Part shown: positions 1 through 8,804 of the stretch, piece by piece | Position numbering within the stretch: position 1 is the stretch's first letter | How the letters are laid out: each line of letters begins with the position of its first letter | Assembly: GCF_039540405.1 (NCBI RefSeq) | Contig: NZ_BAABEY010000002.1 | Location: 365,840-429,839, forward strand | DNA from: Ravibacter arvi | Lineage (GTDB): Bacteria; Bacteroidota; Bacteroidia; Cytophagales; Spirosomataceae | Direction: 5' to 3' | DNA: 64,000 nt | The notes under the pieces: model-generated | The model's database searches: none | The model's input: the letters and a program-made list of their open reading frames with translations, nothing else | Told to the model about the DNA's origin: nothing | Translations under genes and position numbers: made by a program

Positions 1-620
1 TCTCGGTAGCGCCGGGCGCCAATGCAGCGCTTACGGTGGCAGACGTGCAGCACGCGCTCAATCAATTGAAAAAGGGCGACACGGTACTCATCCAACTGGA
101 AATCCCGGTAGAGGTGGTGCACCACGTTGTGCGGGAGAGCGAAGCGCTGGGCGCAAGGGTAATCCTGAACCCTGCGCCGGCACAGCCTATGCCCGAAACA
201 ACCCTTGGCCGGCTATTCCTGATTACCCCCAATGAAACGGAAGCGGGGCTGCTCACCGGAATCAAGGTACATGACTCAGCATCTGCAGCAAAGGCGGCCC
301 ATCAGCTAAGATCAACCGGTTGCCGGAACGTGGTGATTACAATGGGCCCGAAAGGTGCTTACGTGAAATCGGATGACCACGAGTGCATCATTCCGGCCAT
401 CCCGGTGTCGGCGGTAGACACCACTGCGGCCGGTGATTGCTTCAACGGCGCACTGGCTGTTGCCCTCTCCGAAGGCCAGGATCTCCTTTCTGCCGCCCGT
501 TTTGCCGCAAAAGCCGCAGCGATAAGCGTCACGCGCATGGGGGCACAGAGCTCATTGCCCACCCGGAAAGAATTGGAAGCTATCACTTTGTCTACATCGT
601 CCGATTTCCCTGTTGCCTAA
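1..620 (+). CDS. rbsK: Ribokinase, PfkB family (5' end cut by window edge)
   Basis: This is the C-terminal two thirds of a PfkB-family sugar kinase, best matched to ribokinase, which phosphorylates D-ribose to ribose 5-phosphate with ATP in the cytoplasm. The reading frame is open from base 3, so the start lies outside the window; the GTG at 36 is internal because the residues before it (VAPGANAALT) already fit ribokinase. Visible motifs are NPAPAQPM, the NETEAGLLTG stretch, TMGPKGAYV, and the PfkB signature DTTAAGDCFNGAL, whose aspartate is the catalytic base. The usual GAGD is AAGD here, a common variant. A permease follows 21 bp downstream and a nucleoside hydrolase after that, which fits use of ribose freed from nucleosides. 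The assignment to ribose rather than another furanose is family knowledge plus context. Confidence 0.9.
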   Translation, partial: SVAPGANAALTVADVQHALNQLKKGDTVLIQLEIPVEVVHHVVRESEALGARVILNPAPAQPMPETTLGRLFLITPNETEAGLLTGIKVHDSASAAKAAHQLRSTGCRNVVITMGPKGAYVKSDDHECIIPAIPVSAVDTTAAGDCFNGALAVALSEGQDLLSAARFAAKAAAISVTRMGAQSSLPTRKELEAITLSTSSDFPVA

Positions 621-641
621 CCTTACAACTGAAGCCGTATC

Positions 642-1646
642 ATGTTTATTGTCGAAGAATACCCCGTCGCTATTTTCTGCTGCCTGATCACGATGCTGTG
701 CTGGGGCTCCTGGGCCAACACCCAAAAGCTGGTTAAAGACAACTGGCGGTTTGAGCTTTTTTACTGGGATTATGTAATCGGCATCTTCCTGTTTTCCCTG
801 CTCGGCGCATTCACGCTGGGAAGCATCGGCGAGGCCGGCCGGCCCTTCATGGAAGACCTGGCCCAGGCAGAAGCAGCTAATATCAGAAGTGCTTTCATCG
901 GCGGCATCGTTTTCAACCTGGCCAATATTCTCCTGACCGCTGCCATTGCTTCTGCCGGTATGGCCGTTGCATTCCCCATAGGAATCGGCCTGGCGCTGGT
1001 GATCGGGGTGGTCATTAACTACATTTTGCTGAGCAAAGGAGATCCTACCCTTCTGTTTACCGGGGTAGCTTTGGTAACGCTTGCAATTGTACTCAACGCA
1101 CTGGCTTACGGGAAGCTCCAGGCGCCGGGCTTGAAAAAATCGGTTGGAAAATGGGTGGGGGTTTCGGTAGTCGCGGGTATTCTGATGTCGACCTTCTACC
1201 CGTTCGTTGCAGCCGGGATGGACCTTGAAAATTTTATAGCGCCGGCAACAGGCAAAATGACCCCATATACCGCATTCGTTATTTTTTCAGCCGGCATCCT
1301 GGCAAGCAACCTGCTGTTTAACAGCTACCTGATGCGGAAGCCGCTGGAAGGACCGCCTATTTCCTACCGGGAGTATTTCAACGGGCCTGCCGGGGCGCAC
1401 CTGGTAGGCTTACTCGGCGGCTGTATCTGGGGGCTGGGCAACCTGCTGAACCTGATTGCCGCGGGTAAAGCCGGGCCCGCAATTTCCTATGGCCTCGGAC
1501 AGGGCGCCACCCTGGTGGCCGCACTTTGGGGGGTGTTGGTCTGGAAAGAATTCAAAGGCGGCAATGCCGCTGTCAAACCGCTTATTTTCCTCATGTTTGT
1601 GGCATTTTTGTGTGGCTTAGGCATCATTATCCTTGCCGGCGAGTAA
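642..1646 (+). CDS. GRP/ureide-permease-type sugar or nucleoside transporter
   Basis: This 334-residue integral membrane protein has about ten hydrophobic helices and the layout of the drug/metabolite transporter superfamily. The sequence resembles the GRP (glucose/ribose porter) and plant ureide permease group: an N-terminal LCWGSWANTQKL segment and a second-half GGCIWGLGNLLNLIA segment are the typical paired motifs. Members move sugars, ureides or nucleobases across the inner membrane. It sits between ribokinase and nucleoside hydrolase on the same strand with short gaps, so I infer that it imports ribose or a nucleoside-derived product. The ATG at 642 is preferred because the first helix starts about ten residues later. 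The substrate cannot be read from the sequence. Confidence 0.75.
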   Translation: MFIVEEYPVAIFCCLITMLCWGSWANTQKLVKDNWRFELFYWDYVIGIFLFSLLGAFTLGSIGEAGRPFMEDLAQAEAANIRSAFIGGIVFNLANILLTAAIASAGMAVAFPIGIGLALVIGVVINYILLSKGDPTLLFTGVALVTLAIVLNALAYGKLQAPGLKKSVGKWVGVSVVAGILMSTFYPFVAAGMDLENFIAPATGKMTPYTAFVIFSAGILASNLLFNSYLMRKPLEGPPISYREYFNGPAGAHLVGLLGGCIWGLGNLLNLIAAGKAGPAISYGLGQGATLVAALWGVLVWKEFKGGNAAVKPLIFLMFVAFLCGLGIIILAGE

Positions 1647-1705
1647 TATTTATAAGGTTTTTATCGAATCCGACACACCCGTTACGGGACTTAACTTTTT
1701 ACAAC

Positions 1706-2716
1706 ATGCAATTCAAACGTATTTCCCTCGGCTGCCTGGTTACCCTGGGCCTGCTGAATGCCTGCGGGCCGTCGTCCAACTCCAGTGCGGCAAAAGAAAC
1801 GCCGTCAGCTGTTCCGGTTATCCTGGATACGGACATCGGCCCCGACTATGACGACGTAGGGGCAATGGCCGTCCTGCATGCATTGGCCGACAGCGGATAC
1901 GCGATGCCGGTGGCAGTAGTCGCCAGCAACGCAAACGAATTTACCGTGCCCGTCATCGACGTGCTCAATACTTATTTCGGCAGGCCGCATCTGCCAACCG
2001 GCGGCCCCAAAAGTGCGGGGGCACCCAATATGACCTCACCGCAGGGATGGCCGCAGCTACTGGTGGAGAAATACCCGCATCAGGCGCAGCCGGGCGCCGA
2101 AGTGCCTGATGCTACCAGGACCTATCGCGAGGTACTGGCCCTCCAGCCTGACACCAGCGTTACCATCATCACCGTGGGCTTCCTGACGAACCTGGCTAAT
2201 CTCCTGGAGTCTCCGCCTGATGCCGCCAGCCCGCTTTCGGGAAAAGAGCTGATCGGAAAGAAAGTTAAAAGGCTGGTTTCTATGGCCGGCAAATTCCCGG
2301 AAGGGCGGGAGTACAATGTTTTTGTGGATTCTACGGCATCCGAAAAGGTATTCGGACAATGGCCTACCGAAATTATTTTCAGTGGCTTCGAGATCGGCCG
2401 GGACGTTATCACGGGGCTTCCCCTTATCAATGACGCGACGGTAGATTCTCCCGTTAAAGCGGCTTACGCGAAAGCAATTGCTTTTTCTAAATCGGACAGC
2501 GCAGGTAGAAACAGTTGGGACCAGACCGCGGTACTGGTTGCCATTAAAGGGGCATCTCCTTATTACGATCTTCAAAAAGGGCGCTATGTAGCAAAGGGCG
2601 GGAACAACAGCTGGGTGAACGATCCGGCCGGCCCCCATGCCTACCTGGTCCCGCGCATGCCGGTGCCGCAGGTGACGGCGCTGATCGAAGCTTTGATGCA
2701 CCACCAGAAGAAGTAA
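1706..2716 (+). CDS. Nucleoside hydrolase lipoprotein
   Basis: This 336-residue protein belongs to the inosine/uridine-preferring nucleoside hydrolase family, which splits the N-glycosidic bond of ribonucleosides to base and ribose. Near the N-terminus it has VILDTDIGPDYDD, the Asp cluster that binds calcium and the ribose hydroxyls; one extra residue separates the usual DxDD. TIITVGFLTNLA and the later SWDQTAVL stretch also fit the family. The start at 1706 gives a short lipoprotein signal ending in LLNAC, so it is probably anchored in the periplasm or outer membrane; an upstream in-frame extension would bury that signal and overlap the permease. Together with the permease and ribokinase it forms a salvage route: hydrolysis outside, uptake, phosphorylation. 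A bidirectional terminator follows the stop. Confidence 0.87.
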   Translation: MQFKRISLGCLVTLGLLNACGPSSNSSAAKETPSAVPVILDTDIGPDYDDVGAMAVLHALADSGYAMPVAVVASNANEFTVPVIDVLNTYFGRPHLPTGGPKSAGAPNMTSPQGWPQLLVEKYPHQAQPGAEVPDATRTYREVLALQPDTSVTIITVGFLTNLANLLESPPDAASPLSGKELIGKKVKRLVSMAGKFPEGREYNVFVDSTASEKVFGQWPTEIIFSGFEIGRDVITGLPLINDATVDSPVKAAYAKAIAFSKSDSAGRNSWDQTAVLVAIKGASPYYDLQKGRYVAKGGNNSWVNDPAGPHAYLVPRMPVPQVTALIEALMHHQKK

Positions 2717-2727
2717 ACAAGCCTCGC

Positions 2728-2766
2728 AAAAAAGCCCCGGGTGAAAGATTCACCCGGGGCTTTTTT
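2728..2766. terminator. Bidirectional rho-independent terminator
   Basis: A 12-bp perfect inverted repeat (GCCCCGGGTGAA, loop AGA, then its complement) is flanked by an A-run on the left and a T-run on the right. It lies between the convergent nucleoside hydrolase (+) and the LEA-like gene (-), so it can end transcripts from both sides. Confidence 0.92.
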
Positions 2767-2787
2767 ATAATGCATTTTTTCAGACGG

Positions 2788-3696
2788 TTATCTCCCGAAC
2801 AACCTCGCCCAAAAGCCTTTCGCCTTTTTACCGACTTCACCGGCGGCTTCAGCAGCGTTGTCTTTCAGGTGATCGAAACCTTCCGCAGCCTCCCTTGAAA
2901 GTTCAGCGGCTTTTGCTTTTGCTGCGGCCAGCTTCTCTGCAGCTTCCTCTTTCAGTTCTTCCAATTCTTCTGCTGCTTTCGCTTTCAGCTCACCCGCTTT
3001 TTCTTTCGCTTCGTCAAATTTTTCCGAGGCCTCTTCTTTCAGGTCGTCAAACTTTTCCGATGCTTTTGCAGCCAGCTCATTTGCTTTGGCCCTGGCTTCC
3101 GCCATTTTTTCGGATGCATCTTCTTTAAGATCTGCCAGTTTTCCGGAGGCTGCAGCCGACAACTCGCTCGCTTTTTCCTTCGCCTCGTCAAATTTTTCAG
3201 AAGCTTCGTCCTTCAGATCAGAGAACTTCTCTCCTATTGCCTCGCGCGCATTCTGAAGCTTGTCTGCGGCGTCGTCTTTCAAATCTGCGAGCTTATCCGC
3301 TACACCGGCTGCTGCGCCGGCGGCGCCTGCTTTTATTTCTGCTGCTTTTTCTCCAAGTGAGTCTTTTGCGGCTTCTGCTTCGGCTTTCAAAGCCCCTGCC
3401 TTTTCTTCAACTGATTCTTTCGCCTCGGCAGCGAGGTCTTGAAGCGTATCAGCCGCGCTTTCCTTCGCCTGGGCCGCTTCAGCCTTTAATTCATCTACCT
3501 TTTCTTCCACCGCCTCTTTTACTTCGGAAGCTTTTTCGGCCAGCTCCTCTTTCTTCGCCGCACTAACTTCTTCAGCTTTTTCAACCGCATTTTTTACTTC
3601 TGCTTCAGCTTGATCAGCTGCCTCTTCCAATTTGTTCTTTGCTTGCTCCGCCAGGGAGTCGTCTTCATTGACCGGGGTGTTTTGATTGTCAGACAT
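2788..3696 (-). CDS. LEA-like / apolipophorin-like amphipathic helical protein
   Basis: This 302-residue protein is almost entirely Ala, Glu, Lys, Asp and Leu, predicted as one long amphipathic helix or coiled coil. After a polar N-terminus it runs in 11- and 22-residue periods such as EKFDEAKEKASEL and EKFDDLKEEASEKF, typical of group 3 LEA proteins and other desiccation or membrane-stress proteins. There is no signal peptide, so it is probably cytoplasmic. The C-terminus changes to GKKAKGFWARLFGR, a basic aromatic end that could contact membranes. Low-complexity composition makes homology weak evidence, so the stress role is inference from composition only. It is a single gene with its own terminator downstream. 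Confidence 0.6.
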   Translation of the reverse strand: MSDNQNTPVNEDDSLAEQAKNKLEEAADQAEAEVKNAVEKAEEVSAAKKEELAEKASEVKEAVEEKVDELKAEAAQAKESAADTLQDLAAEAKESVEEKAGALKAEAEAAKDSLGEKAAEIKAGAAGAAAGVADKLADLKDDAADKLQNAREAIGEKFSDLKDEASEKFDEAKEKASELSAAASGKLADLKEDASEKMAEARAKANELAAKASEKFDDLKEEASEKFDEAKEKAGELKAKAAEELEELKEEAAEKLAAAKAKAAELSREAAEGFDHLKDNAAEAAGEVGKKAKGFWARLFGR

Positions 3697-3790
3697 ATTG
3701 TAAAATGGTTAGAGTGCAATGGAATAATTTAGTTGGATGGGCGGCCTGCTACAGGCATCTGCCTCCCGGCGCGCGTATGCAGCGCAGCTG

Positions 3791-4627
3791 CTATTTCAGC
3801 TGATAGGCCACAACACTGTTTTTGGCGAATGTCGGCACATACACGATTTTTTTCTTGGCATCATACCCGATGTCAGCCGAGTTGGTGGACGAACCACGGG
3901 TATCCAGCAACTGCGTTACTTCGCCTTTGGCCGTTACATAGTACACCACACCTGCCCAGCAGGAAACGATATACTCTCCCGGTTTGACTTCCTCGATACC
4001 GTCGGTACTTTTTTCCATGCCTTCGGCGAGTTTCACCGCCTTTTTGTCTTTCCCTACCCGGTACAATGCACCGGCGTCCAGGACAAGCAGGTCACTCCCC
4101 AGCGCAAGCACGCCATTGGGGCGCTCGGCGCTTACGAAATAAACCGAAGAAGCATCATTTTTGATGAGATGGATGTTTTTCGTCTGCGAATCCGATACAT
4201 ACACATTGCCGGCTTTATCAACGGTCACATCGTTCAGGAATTTGGCGTCCGGAACTTTAATTTTACTTAAGATCTTACCGGATTTGATGTCGGCGACGAC
4301 TACTTCATCCAGATCGGCTATGTACAATTTCCCCTTGTACTTCCCAAGCCCTTTCGGTGCGTTAAGGCCGGTAATCCAATCCAGGTTTTTAACTTTTCCG
4401 TCGGGTGTCAGGACAGCAATTCCGCCTTTCCCGTCTCTTTCCCCGCCCTTGCCATCGATTTGCGACACATACAATACCTTCTGATCTCCGTCGTACAATA
4501 CTGATTCGGGAACCTGTATAATCGATTCGGTTTCCCATAGTTTTTCCAGTGAATGTTGCCCGGTTACATCAGTTGCGGACAGCGCGGCAACGATTGCCGG
4601 CAGGGCCCAATATTTGTAAAGTCTCAT
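3791..4627 (-). CDS. Secreted SMP-30/gluconolactonase-like beta-propeller protein
   Basis: This 278-residue protein has an N-terminal signal peptide ending near VTGQ and then repeated blade-like segments (VLYVSQIDG, GKLYIADLDEV, GNVYVSDSQTKNI, KIVYVPTFAKNSV) characteristic of the six-bladed SMP-30/NHL propeller fold. Family members include calcium-dependent lactonases and sugar sensors, usually periplasmic. The catalytic metal ligands of true gluconolactonases are not clear here, so enzymatic activity is not claimed. It stands alone on the minus strand, between the LEA-like gene and the epimerase, with about 120 bp on each side of plain intergenic sequence. Confidence 0.68.
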   Translation of the reverse strand: MRLYKYWALPAIVAALSATDVTGQHSLEKLWETESIIQVPESVLYDGDQKVLYVSQIDGKGGERDGKGGIAVLTPDGKVKNLDWITGLNAPKGLGKYKGKLYIADLDEVVVADIKSGKILSKIKVPDAKFLNDVTVDKAGNVYVSDSQTKNIHLIKNDASSVYFVSAERPNGVLALGSDLLVLDAGALYRVGKDKKAVKLAEGMEKSTDGIEEVKPGEYIVSCWAGVVYYVTAKGEVTQLLDTRGSSTNSADIGYDAKKKIVYVPTFAKNSVVAYQLK

Positions 4628-4749
4628 AGTTTGCTCCGAATGGTTTGAGTGTTAAGAACTTAAAACTATCTGTTTTGCTCAATAAATAAAACTGTTAACC
4701 GAAATTTAATCGCTAATCCCTGTAGGAAAACATCTGTTCTTACAGCCGG

Positions 4750-5811
4750 TTATTTGAGAATCGGCGCAAGATCTTTTTCATTTTCCGCAAGCCAGGCGGT
4801 GATCTCCTCTACGATCTGCTTAATCCCGATGGCAGGCTCCCAGCCGGTGCGCTGCGTAACCCTGGTATTGTCGGTAACATAGAGACGTATATCCGCAGTC
4901 CGGGTCTCAGGTACCGATTTAACCGGGATTATGTTCCCGGTCACTTCCTGGCAAATGGCGGTCAGCTCGCGAAGTGAGGCGCTGGAATTCCAGCCGCCGC
5001 CGGCATTGAAAATCTCGCCGTTTACCTGATCCAGGTGATGAAGCTGCCAGTCGACCAACCTGAAGAGATCCGCTACGTGCAGCATGTCCCTGAGCTGTTT
5101 CCCTGTGCCGCCGTACCCGAAGTAGCCGAGCTCCTGTTTGAAAAAATGTTTGGCGATCCAGAGAACCATCACCCCCTGATCCACCTTCCCCATTTGCCAG
5201 GGGCCGGTAATCACGCCGAAACGGTCTATTACCGTTTTCAAACCATAAAATTCATTGTATTCCTGTATGATCAGCTCCGAAGCCAGCTTGGTAGTGCCAT
5301 AAAGAGAACGTGCTCCATTCAGCGGGAAGTCTTCAGCGATACCTTTTGCCGAAACACCGGCGACCGGCTGCTGGTCGCTGAGTACGAACCTGGTTTCCTG
5401 CTCCTCGAAATTAAGGGTTTCGATGGTTTTGATCGGGTATACGCGGCTGGTCGATAAAAAAATAAAATTGGCCTTGTGTTTCAGGCTGAAGTTCAAACAG
5501 TTGATCGTGCCGACCAGGTTGGTATTGATCAGGTAGTCGGGGGTGCCGTTCAGGCCGGCCAGCACCGAAGGCTCTGCCGATGCCTCTATGACGGCGTCTA
5601 CAGCAGGAATGGCGTCAAAATCCTCCTTGTTCCGGATATCGCCGTGAATGAATTCGACGCCCACCTCCTTCAACCTTTTCAGATTCAGCTCGGAACCGCG
5701 GCGTTTCAGGTTGTCCAGCGCAAAGACTTTGTAGGTGGGGTAAGTCGTCTTCAAAGCTATTGCAAGAGAAGACCCCACAAAGCCTGCTCCACCGGTAATT
5801 AGTATGTTCAT
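4750..5811 (-). CDS. NAD-dependent sugar-nucleotide epimerase/dehydratase (CDP-paratose 2-epimerase-like)
   Basis: This 353-residue extended short-chain dehydrogenase has an N-terminal Rossmann motif ITGGAGFVGSSLA, an acidic residue after beta-2 (ALDN), the LSTSRVYP strand and the catalytic YGTTK (Tyr-xxx-Lys). The overall pattern is close to CDP-paratose 2-epimerase-like enzymes, which use NAD(H) to invert a sugar hydroxyl on a nucleotide donor in the cytoplasm. The ATG at 5811 is chosen over the TTG six bases earlier because Rossmann proteins usually begin right before the first strand. No other nucleotide-sugar genes are adjacent, so the exact sugar is unknown. A candidate promoter lies at 5867-5874. 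Confidence 0.8.
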   Translation of the reverse strand: MNILITGGAGFVGSSLAIALKTTYPTYKVFALDNLKRRGSELNLKRLKEVGVEFIHGDIRNKEDFDAIPAVDAVIEASAEPSVLAGLNGTPDYLINTNLVGTINCLNFSLKHKANFIFLSTSRVYPIKTIETLNFEEQETRFVLSDQQPVAGVSAKGIAEDFPLNGARSLYGTTKLASELIIQEYNEFYGLKTVIDRFGVITGPWQMGKVDQGVMVLWIAKHFFKQELGYFGYGGTGKQLRDMLHVADLFRLVDWQLHHLDQVNGEIFNAGGGWNSSASLRELTAICQEVTGNIIPVKSVPETRTADIRLYVTDNTRVTQRTGWEPAIGIKQIVEEITAWLAENEKDLAPILK

Positions 5812-5866
5812 GTGCAATTAAATTGTAGCAGGATAACCTGCCGGCTGATTGAAAAAAATAGAAAAG

Positions 5867-5874
5867 CAAAAATA
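5867..5874 (-). promoter_or_regulatory. Candidate Bacteroidota -7 box for the epimerase gene
   Basis: On the minus strand this reads TATTTTTG, an exact match to the TAnnTTTG -7 element of Bacteroidota sigma-A. It lies 56 bp upstream of the epimerase ATG, in the gap after kup. I see no convincing -33 element, so confidence is limited. Confidence 0.4.
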
Positions 5875-5888
5875 AGTCATCCCGGGCA

Positions 5889-7820
5889 TTATACGCGTTT
5901 CAACGCAACTTTCCTGAAAGGTCGTATCACCAGCGGCACTTTTTCAATTTTGACGGAGCTGCTGTCCAGTCCAAACCACTTGTCTTCGGGTGTTGTAATT
6001 GATTTGATCGCGAAGTAAGATTTCATGACAATCTGCTCGAGCAGCGGAAGGTCATTTTCATAGGAAAGAAACCGCTCCAACACTACAAATCTGAAGTCCC
6101 CGGTGAGGTTTTGCTTATTGAGCGATTCGTACCTGCTGGTAATGTCCACCTCCTTGTTTTTAACCAGGTCTTCCACGACGGTCCGGAAATACAGGTTGAT
6201 CCGTTGTTCCACCCGGAAACCAAGCCTGAATGTCACTTTTACCACGTCGTTGGGGACAATAGAGTCAACTTTGTATTCCATTGTATAGGGATCGTCGAGC
6301 GTGTCCACGTGCACAAACCAATAGATGTCCGCCCGCTTGGGCCGTTTCTGGAAAATGGAATAGATAACTTTGTTTTCAATTTCATTGCGGCGCGAGGCAT
6401 TGGTCATAAACACCAGGTGCGTTGTGTATTTGGGAATACTGATGTCGTCGCTCAGTTCCTTCAGGGGCGTAAGGTGCTCATCCAGGCGCGTGAACTCGGT
6501 CAGTCGCAGTTTGATGTAGTAGGCCCGGAGCCAGATGACCATAATGGCGGCAAGAGAAAGCGCGAGTAGCAGCGAAAACCAGCCTCCATGCGTAAATTTG
6601 GTCAGGTTGGCCAGCAGGAAGGCACCCTCAATAAATATGTAGGTAGTGAAGAAAAGCGCGATCAGCCACTTTTTGACATGCTTCACATAGAGATAGAATG
6701 AAAACAGCAGCGTATTCATGACCATCGTCATGGTGATAGCCAGGCCGTAGGCGGCCTCCATTTTTGAAGACTGCCGGAAGTACAGCACCACGATCAGGCA
6801 GCCCGCGTAAAGGAGCCAGTTGATACTGGGGACATAGAGCTGACCTTTCTCGGTACTGGGATACAACAGCTTTACTTTCGGCCAGAAATTGAGGCGAATC
6901 GCTTCCGAGATCAGGGTATAGGAACCGGTGATCATCGCCTGGCTTGCGATAACGGCTGCCGCGGTTGCAATAAAAATGCCTGGCCACAGAAACCATTCCG
7001 GCATGATCTCGAAAATAGGTTTTCTTCCGTCGAGCCGCTGCCCCTGGTGGGCAATCAACCAGGCCCCCTGCCCGAAATAGTTCAGCAGGAGCATGGTTTT
7101 TACAAACACCCAGCTCCCCCTGATATTACCGCGTCCGCAATGGCCAAGGTCTGAATAAAGCGCTTCCGCCCCGGTCGTACAGAGAAAAATAGCACCCAGC
7201 AACCAGAAAGAACGGGGCGTAGTGGTCAGGAAATGGTAGGCATAATAGGGATTCAGCGCTTTAAGCACGGTGGGATCGGATGCCACGTACATGGCGCCGA
7301 AAATACCGAGAACCGAAAACCAAATCAGCATGATCGGGCCGAAGGCCCTTCCTACGACGCCCGTGCCGAACGCCTGCAGCAAAAACAGGAAAGTAAGAAT
7401 GGAGATAATAATGGGCAGCGTATTCAACCCGGGGAACTTGATGTTGAGCCCCTCTACGGCCGAGGCTACGGAGATCGGCGGAGTAATGACACCGTCGGCG
7501 AGCATGGCGCAGGCGCCCAGAATTGCCGGCACGGTCAGCCACCCGGCGCGCCTGCGAATCAACGCGAAAAGGGTAAGAATTCCCCCTTCCCCCTTGTTGT
7601 CCGCCCGGATGACAAAGGTTACGTACTTGACGGTTGTCAGCAAAGTAAGCGTCCAGACCACACAGGAAAGCGCGCCGATCACCTGCTCTTCGACGATCCT
7701 GTTGGAGCCGAAAATGGCAGGCATCACATAGAGTGGAGAGGTCCCGATATCGCCATAGATAATGCCAATAGCGATGAGCATCCCCCCGGTGGTGACACGG
7801 TCAATGTCTTTACGTTCCAT
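5889..7820 (-). CDS. kup: KUP/HAK/KT family potassium uptake protein
   Basis: This 643-residue protein is a full-length Kup potassium transporter. The N-terminus carries the family hallmark GIIYGDIGTSPLYVM in the first helix, followed by about twelve membrane helices (to roughly residue 440), including GVITPPISVASAVEGL. The C-terminal 190 residues form the hydrophilic cytoplasmic domain. It takes up K+ with protons across the inner membrane. The gene is monocistronic, divergent from the lipoprotein gene at 8071. I looked for a c-di-AMP riboswitch upstream, known for some potassium genes, and did not see one in the 250-bp gap. A weak -7-like box (TAAATTTC on the minus strand, 7841-7848) could serve as promoter. 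Confidence 0.93.
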   Translation of the reverse strand: MERKDIDRVTTGGMLIAIGIIYGDIGTSPLYVMPAIFGSNRIVEEQVIGALSCVVWTLTLLTTVKYVTFVIRADNKGEGGILTLFALIRRRAGWLTVPAILGACAMLADGVITPPISVASAVEGLNIKFPGLNTLPIIISILTFLFLLQAFGTGVVGRAFGPIMLIWFSVLGIFGAMYVASDPTVLKALNPYYAYHFLTTTPRSFWLLGAIFLCTTGAEALYSDLGHCGRGNIRGSWVFVKTMLLLNYFGQGAWLIAHQGQRLDGRKPIFEIMPEWFLWPGIFIATAAAVIASQAMITGSYTLISEAIRLNFWPKVKLLYPSTEKGQLYVPSINWLLYAGCLIVVLYFRQSSKMEAAYGLAITMTMVMNTLLFSFYLYVKHVKKWLIALFFTTYIFIEGAFLLANLTKFTHGGWFSLLLALSLAAIMVIWLRAYYIKLRLTEFTRLDEHLTPLKELSDDISIPKYTTHLVFMTNASRRNEIENKVIYSIFQKRPKRADIYWFVHVDTLDDPYTMEYKVDSIVPNDVVKVTFRLGFRVEQRINLYFRTVVEDLVKNKEVDITSRYESLNKQNLTGDFRFVVLERFLSYENDLPLLEQIVMKSYFAIKSITTPEDKWFGLDSSSVKIEKVPLVIRPFRKVALKRV

Positions 7821-8070
7821 TTTTCTTTAGTAAAACGAGCGAAATTTATGCAAGTGCATCACAAAAACACCAAGTTCTGTAATCTTTAATTTTTTTCAGG
7901 CAGGCGGGTGAAGCCTGAAATGCGCGGTTTTTCCGGCGCCGGATCACAATCAATCTGCGGCGGGTTCGTTTTATAGGCGGACAATTTCCCGGGAACGATT
8001 CAGGTTCTTTTGTTAATTTTACAGGCAATAATCCGGAATCTATGCAACCGGGTTCCTTTGAAGCAAGACC

Positions 8071-8676
8071 ATGAAAATCCGACTATTTTTTTTTGCAGCG
8101 TTATTGAGCACGGGCCTTACCGGGTGCGACTGGTTTGGCAACAGCCCCGATTTCGATGACGACTTTATCCCCTACACCATAAGGGCCGGCAACCACGAGG
8201 CTGAAAATACGACGGCCGCGATTAAAATATCGAACGCAAAAAAGCTGGATTTCCAGGCGATTTTTGACGAGTCGGCCCGATATGAGACCATTGACCCGGG
8301 TAATAAGTATGACATCAACAAACTGATGGGGTTCAGCGACTGCAACCAGCATCACCATGGAGCCAGCGCCCGGTTGGGGTGGAACTGGATGGAAGGCGAA
8401 GTCCGCATTTATACCTATGTGTACGCCAACGGGGTCAGGATCCCTGAAAAACTCATGGGAGTGGCGCAAATCGGGAAAATACACCGCTACAAAATTGAAA
8501 TCACGGAAGACTCCCAGGGAAACAGCGTATACAAATTTACCATGGATGACCACGTAGAACTGGTACCACGCGAGTGTACCGGCGGTGGCATTCTCCCCTC
8601 CTACCGCCTTTTCCCCTATTTTGGCGGTGATGAAACCGCTCCTCATGACATCAAAATAAAAGTTCGTTTTCTTTAA
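8071..8676 (+). CDS. Hypothetical lipoprotein
   Basis: I do not recognise this 201-residue protein. It begins with a hydrophobic signal ending in the lipobox LTGC, so it should be lipidated and face the periplasm or cell surface. The mature part is acidic at first (SPDFDDDF), then of mixed beta-strand character, with a histidine cluster (NQHHHGASA) and a cysteine pair (SDCN, RECTGG) that could form a disulfide or bind metal. It is a single gene, divergent from kup and followed by the DtxR-family regulator whose own promoter lies in the gap, so there is no sign of co-transcription. Confidence 0.72.
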   Translation: MKIRLFFFAALLSTGLTGCDWFGNSPDFDDDFIPYTIRAGNHEAENTTAAIKISNAKKLDFQAIFDESARYETIDPGNKYDINKLMGFSDCNQHHHGASARLGWNWMEGEVRIYTYVYANGVRIPEKLMGVAQIGKIHRYKIEITEDSQGNSVYKFTMDDHVELVPRECTGGGILPSYRLFPYFGGDETAPHDIKIKVRFL

Positions 8677-8752
8677 CCGGGCGGGCCACGTGCCGGTTGC
8701 CGGATTGCCGCTACAGAAAATCATTGACGGCCCCTGCGGGCGAACCATTTCG

Positions 8753-8779
8753 TAATTTTGTAAACTAAGCTTAATTTTG
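8753..8779 (+). promoter_or_regulatory. Promoter region with candidate DtxR-family operator
   Basis: Two exact TAnnTTTG boxes occur, TAATTTTG at 8753-8760 and again at 8772-8779. Between and overlapping them, 8762-8777 is a near-perfect 16-bp inverted repeat, AAACTAAG followed by CTTAATTT (7 of 8 pairs match). It sits 28 bp before the start of a metal-dependent repressor gene, the usual place for an autoregulatory operator. Binding is inferred, not shown. Confidence 0.5.
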
Positions 8780-8804
8780 GCGAAGGTTTACACCGGATTC
8801 TTAC

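Noticed and set aside
2057..2704. Long minus-strand frame (215 codons) opposite the nucleoside hydrolase
   Set aside because: It is a shadow of a clear plus-strand gene in a GC-rich region, with no domain.
7821..8070. c-di-AMP (ydaO-type) riboswitch upstream of kup
   Set aside because: The gap is 250 bp and shared with a divergent gene; I see no conserved ydaO-like core or terminator hairpin.
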